From contig JAEOAD010000018.1 of NCBI GenBank assembly GCA_036365145.1, forward strand, positions 5,722,001 to 5,786,000: a stretch of DNA of 64,000 nt, read 5' to 3'. The first letter of the stretch is position 1. Each line of letters starts with the position of its first letter. The notes below the pieces were generated by a model. The model saw nothing but the letters and a program-made list of their open reading frames with translations, made no database searches and was not told where the DNA came from. Below, in pieces: positions 62,693 through 64,000 of the stretch. The stretch is from Orientallactaga sibirica. Its lineage: Eukaryota > Chordata > Mammalia > Rodentia > Dipodidae. The position numbers were made by a program, and so were the translations under genes.

Positions 62693-64000
62693 CATAGTGT
62701 GCTTTTATTGCTTAGCCTTAAAGGAAGGGCATTCTGACACCTGCCATGACATTGTTCTGAAAGGAATTTGGTGGTCACATTCTGGAGAATTCCATGAAAA
62801 GAGGGCCCTAGAGCCATCAATCCCATAAAGACCGGAAGGGAATGCTGGATGCCAGGCACTGCAGAGGGGATGAGGTAGCGTTTTATGGGGGTGAGATTAC
62901 AATTAAGGATGCTGGAATTTAATGAAGATAGACTGTGGTGATGGTTATCCAATAAGGAGGATCTGCTTGATGCCACCTTCCAGATGTTTCTTCAGCTCTT
63001 CAAAATCCTTGGCCAGCATGGGCATTTCCTTGGGGAATAGGCACTACTTTCTTTTGCAAGACACTGTAACCTGAAGGCCACAGAGATTAAAAAAGGCTAC
63101 AGAGAAAGAAGGCATGAGGAGGGGAGGAGGGGAAGACAAGGGGAAGGAATGAAGTTACAGGCCACAGGGAGAGGAAGTTGCCGCAGAGAGGGGAGGAGGA
63201 TATGGGGAAGACAGGTGGGCAGGAAATGGAGAGTAGGAGGGAGACTAGTTGGGCCACTGACAGCTGGATGGCAGAAGCAGGATCAGAGCTGGTGGTCAAG
63301 GGACCAGGGTCTGAAAGCTTGGCTGTGAGGAGCTGAGTGATGGGGCACCTGAGGTGTGGAGAGCAGGGCTGGGTCTTAGTTTCCTTCTCAGCTGGACATT
63401 CTAGTGCATCCCTTTGTGCCAGTTGGAATGAGCCTGTCTGGAGCAGGGAGGAGGCAGTGGGGTGACAGGGAGCCCGAGAGCACTAGCACCTCATGGAGAG
63501 TGTTTCCAGAGAGGGCAGCCCTTACCCCATGCAGTCTGGGGGAAGCAGGTATGGGCCAATGGCCCGAGCATTCGATAAAAGGAGGGGGCACCAGGGCCCA
63601 TGACTGCCTGAGTCTCTATGGCAAAGCCAGGGCAATGTGGGGCTTTGAAGGTTCCTTGGCTTCTGAGGAGGTGCTGGCCTTGTGTCCGACCTCCTCCCTG
63701 GAGGACACCACATGGCCTTCTTCCTATCCCTCACACAGAAATCCCTCCTACTCATAGGTCCTTTGGGCTCCTATCATAAGCTCTCCCTTCCTCGTCTTCC
63801 CCTGGAGCCCCTAGGCCTGATTCTTCCCATTCCCTCCCTTGCCAGCTGCCCCTTGGGGAGACCGCTCTGAGGAGTCCGTTCAGGCACACTCAGGGGGCTT
63901 GGGGTTCAGAGAAGTGCAGAGTCCCTGAGCATGGCTGGCAGAGCTTCTCTGGGCTTCTGCGGGGCTCAGACACTGTGGCTTCCTACTCTGGTTCTGACCA
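62693..64000. other. Unique sequence to window end, with a purine-rich tract
   Basis: A GA/GGA-rich segment at about 63085-63245 is almost pyrimidine-free on the + strand. No gene is supported; the open frames at 63.4-63.8 kb look like chance. Confidence 0.55.

Noticed and set aside
1..64000. CRISPR arrays, operons, bacterial-type promoters or phage genes
   Set aside because: The sequence is vertebrate nuclear DNA; the direct repeats seen are SINEs, LTRs and simple repeats.

Overview
The window is mammalian, and almost certainly rodent, nuclear DNA. It has spliced coding exons, 7SL-derived B1 SINEs, tRNA-derived B2-like SINEs, L1 LINEs and class II and III LTR elements. The B1 tail (ending like CCCTACCTCGAAAAACCAAA) and the B2-like consensus are the kind I associate with jerboas (Dipodoidea, for example Jaculus). 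That genus-level guess is recollection, not something computed here.

One protein-coding gene is supported. The last two coding exons of FAM53A lie on the + strand at 2390-3156 and 7038-7352, with a clean phase-0 junction, a stop codon and a poly(A) signal at 7535. The 5' coding exon(s) lie upstream of base 1. The first 2.4 kb is FAM53A intron. It is packed with SINEs and contains a near-perfect 0.63 kb tandem duplication.

From about 7.6 kb to the end I see no further gene. In other mammals the region 3' of FAM53A leads towards NKX1-1, so the remaining 56 kb is probably an intergenic domain. It holds three unique, homeodomain-motif-rich, CpG-retaining segments (about 42.25-42.56, 57.37-57.80 and 60.31-60.43 kb) that look like conserved developmental enhancers.

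The 16-36 kb region is a nest of transposons. A + strand L1 (5'UTR, ORF1, ORF2 with a large internal deletion, 3'UTR) runs from about 20.05 to 34.63 kb. A B1 sits in its 3'UTR, and a minus-strand betaretrovirus-like provirus of 7.4 kb (26712-34097) is inserted at the end of that B1. The provirus has two LTRs, a 6-bp target duplication, a tRNA-Lys3-type primer binding site, decayed gag-pro-pol and only a stub of env. Three younger SINEs sit inside the provirus. A second, rearranged 3' end of the same ERV family lies at 39.46-40.57 kb on the + strand.

The 44-57 kb region holds further SINEs, an old minus-strand L1, MaLR- and MLT2-like ERVL pieces, TG-rich tracts and an inverted pair of LTR-like sequences (51.48-52.99 versus 54.53-55.33 kb). 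Apart from FAM53A and the candidate enhancers, the story is one of layered retrotransposition with several clear nesting and target-reuse events.
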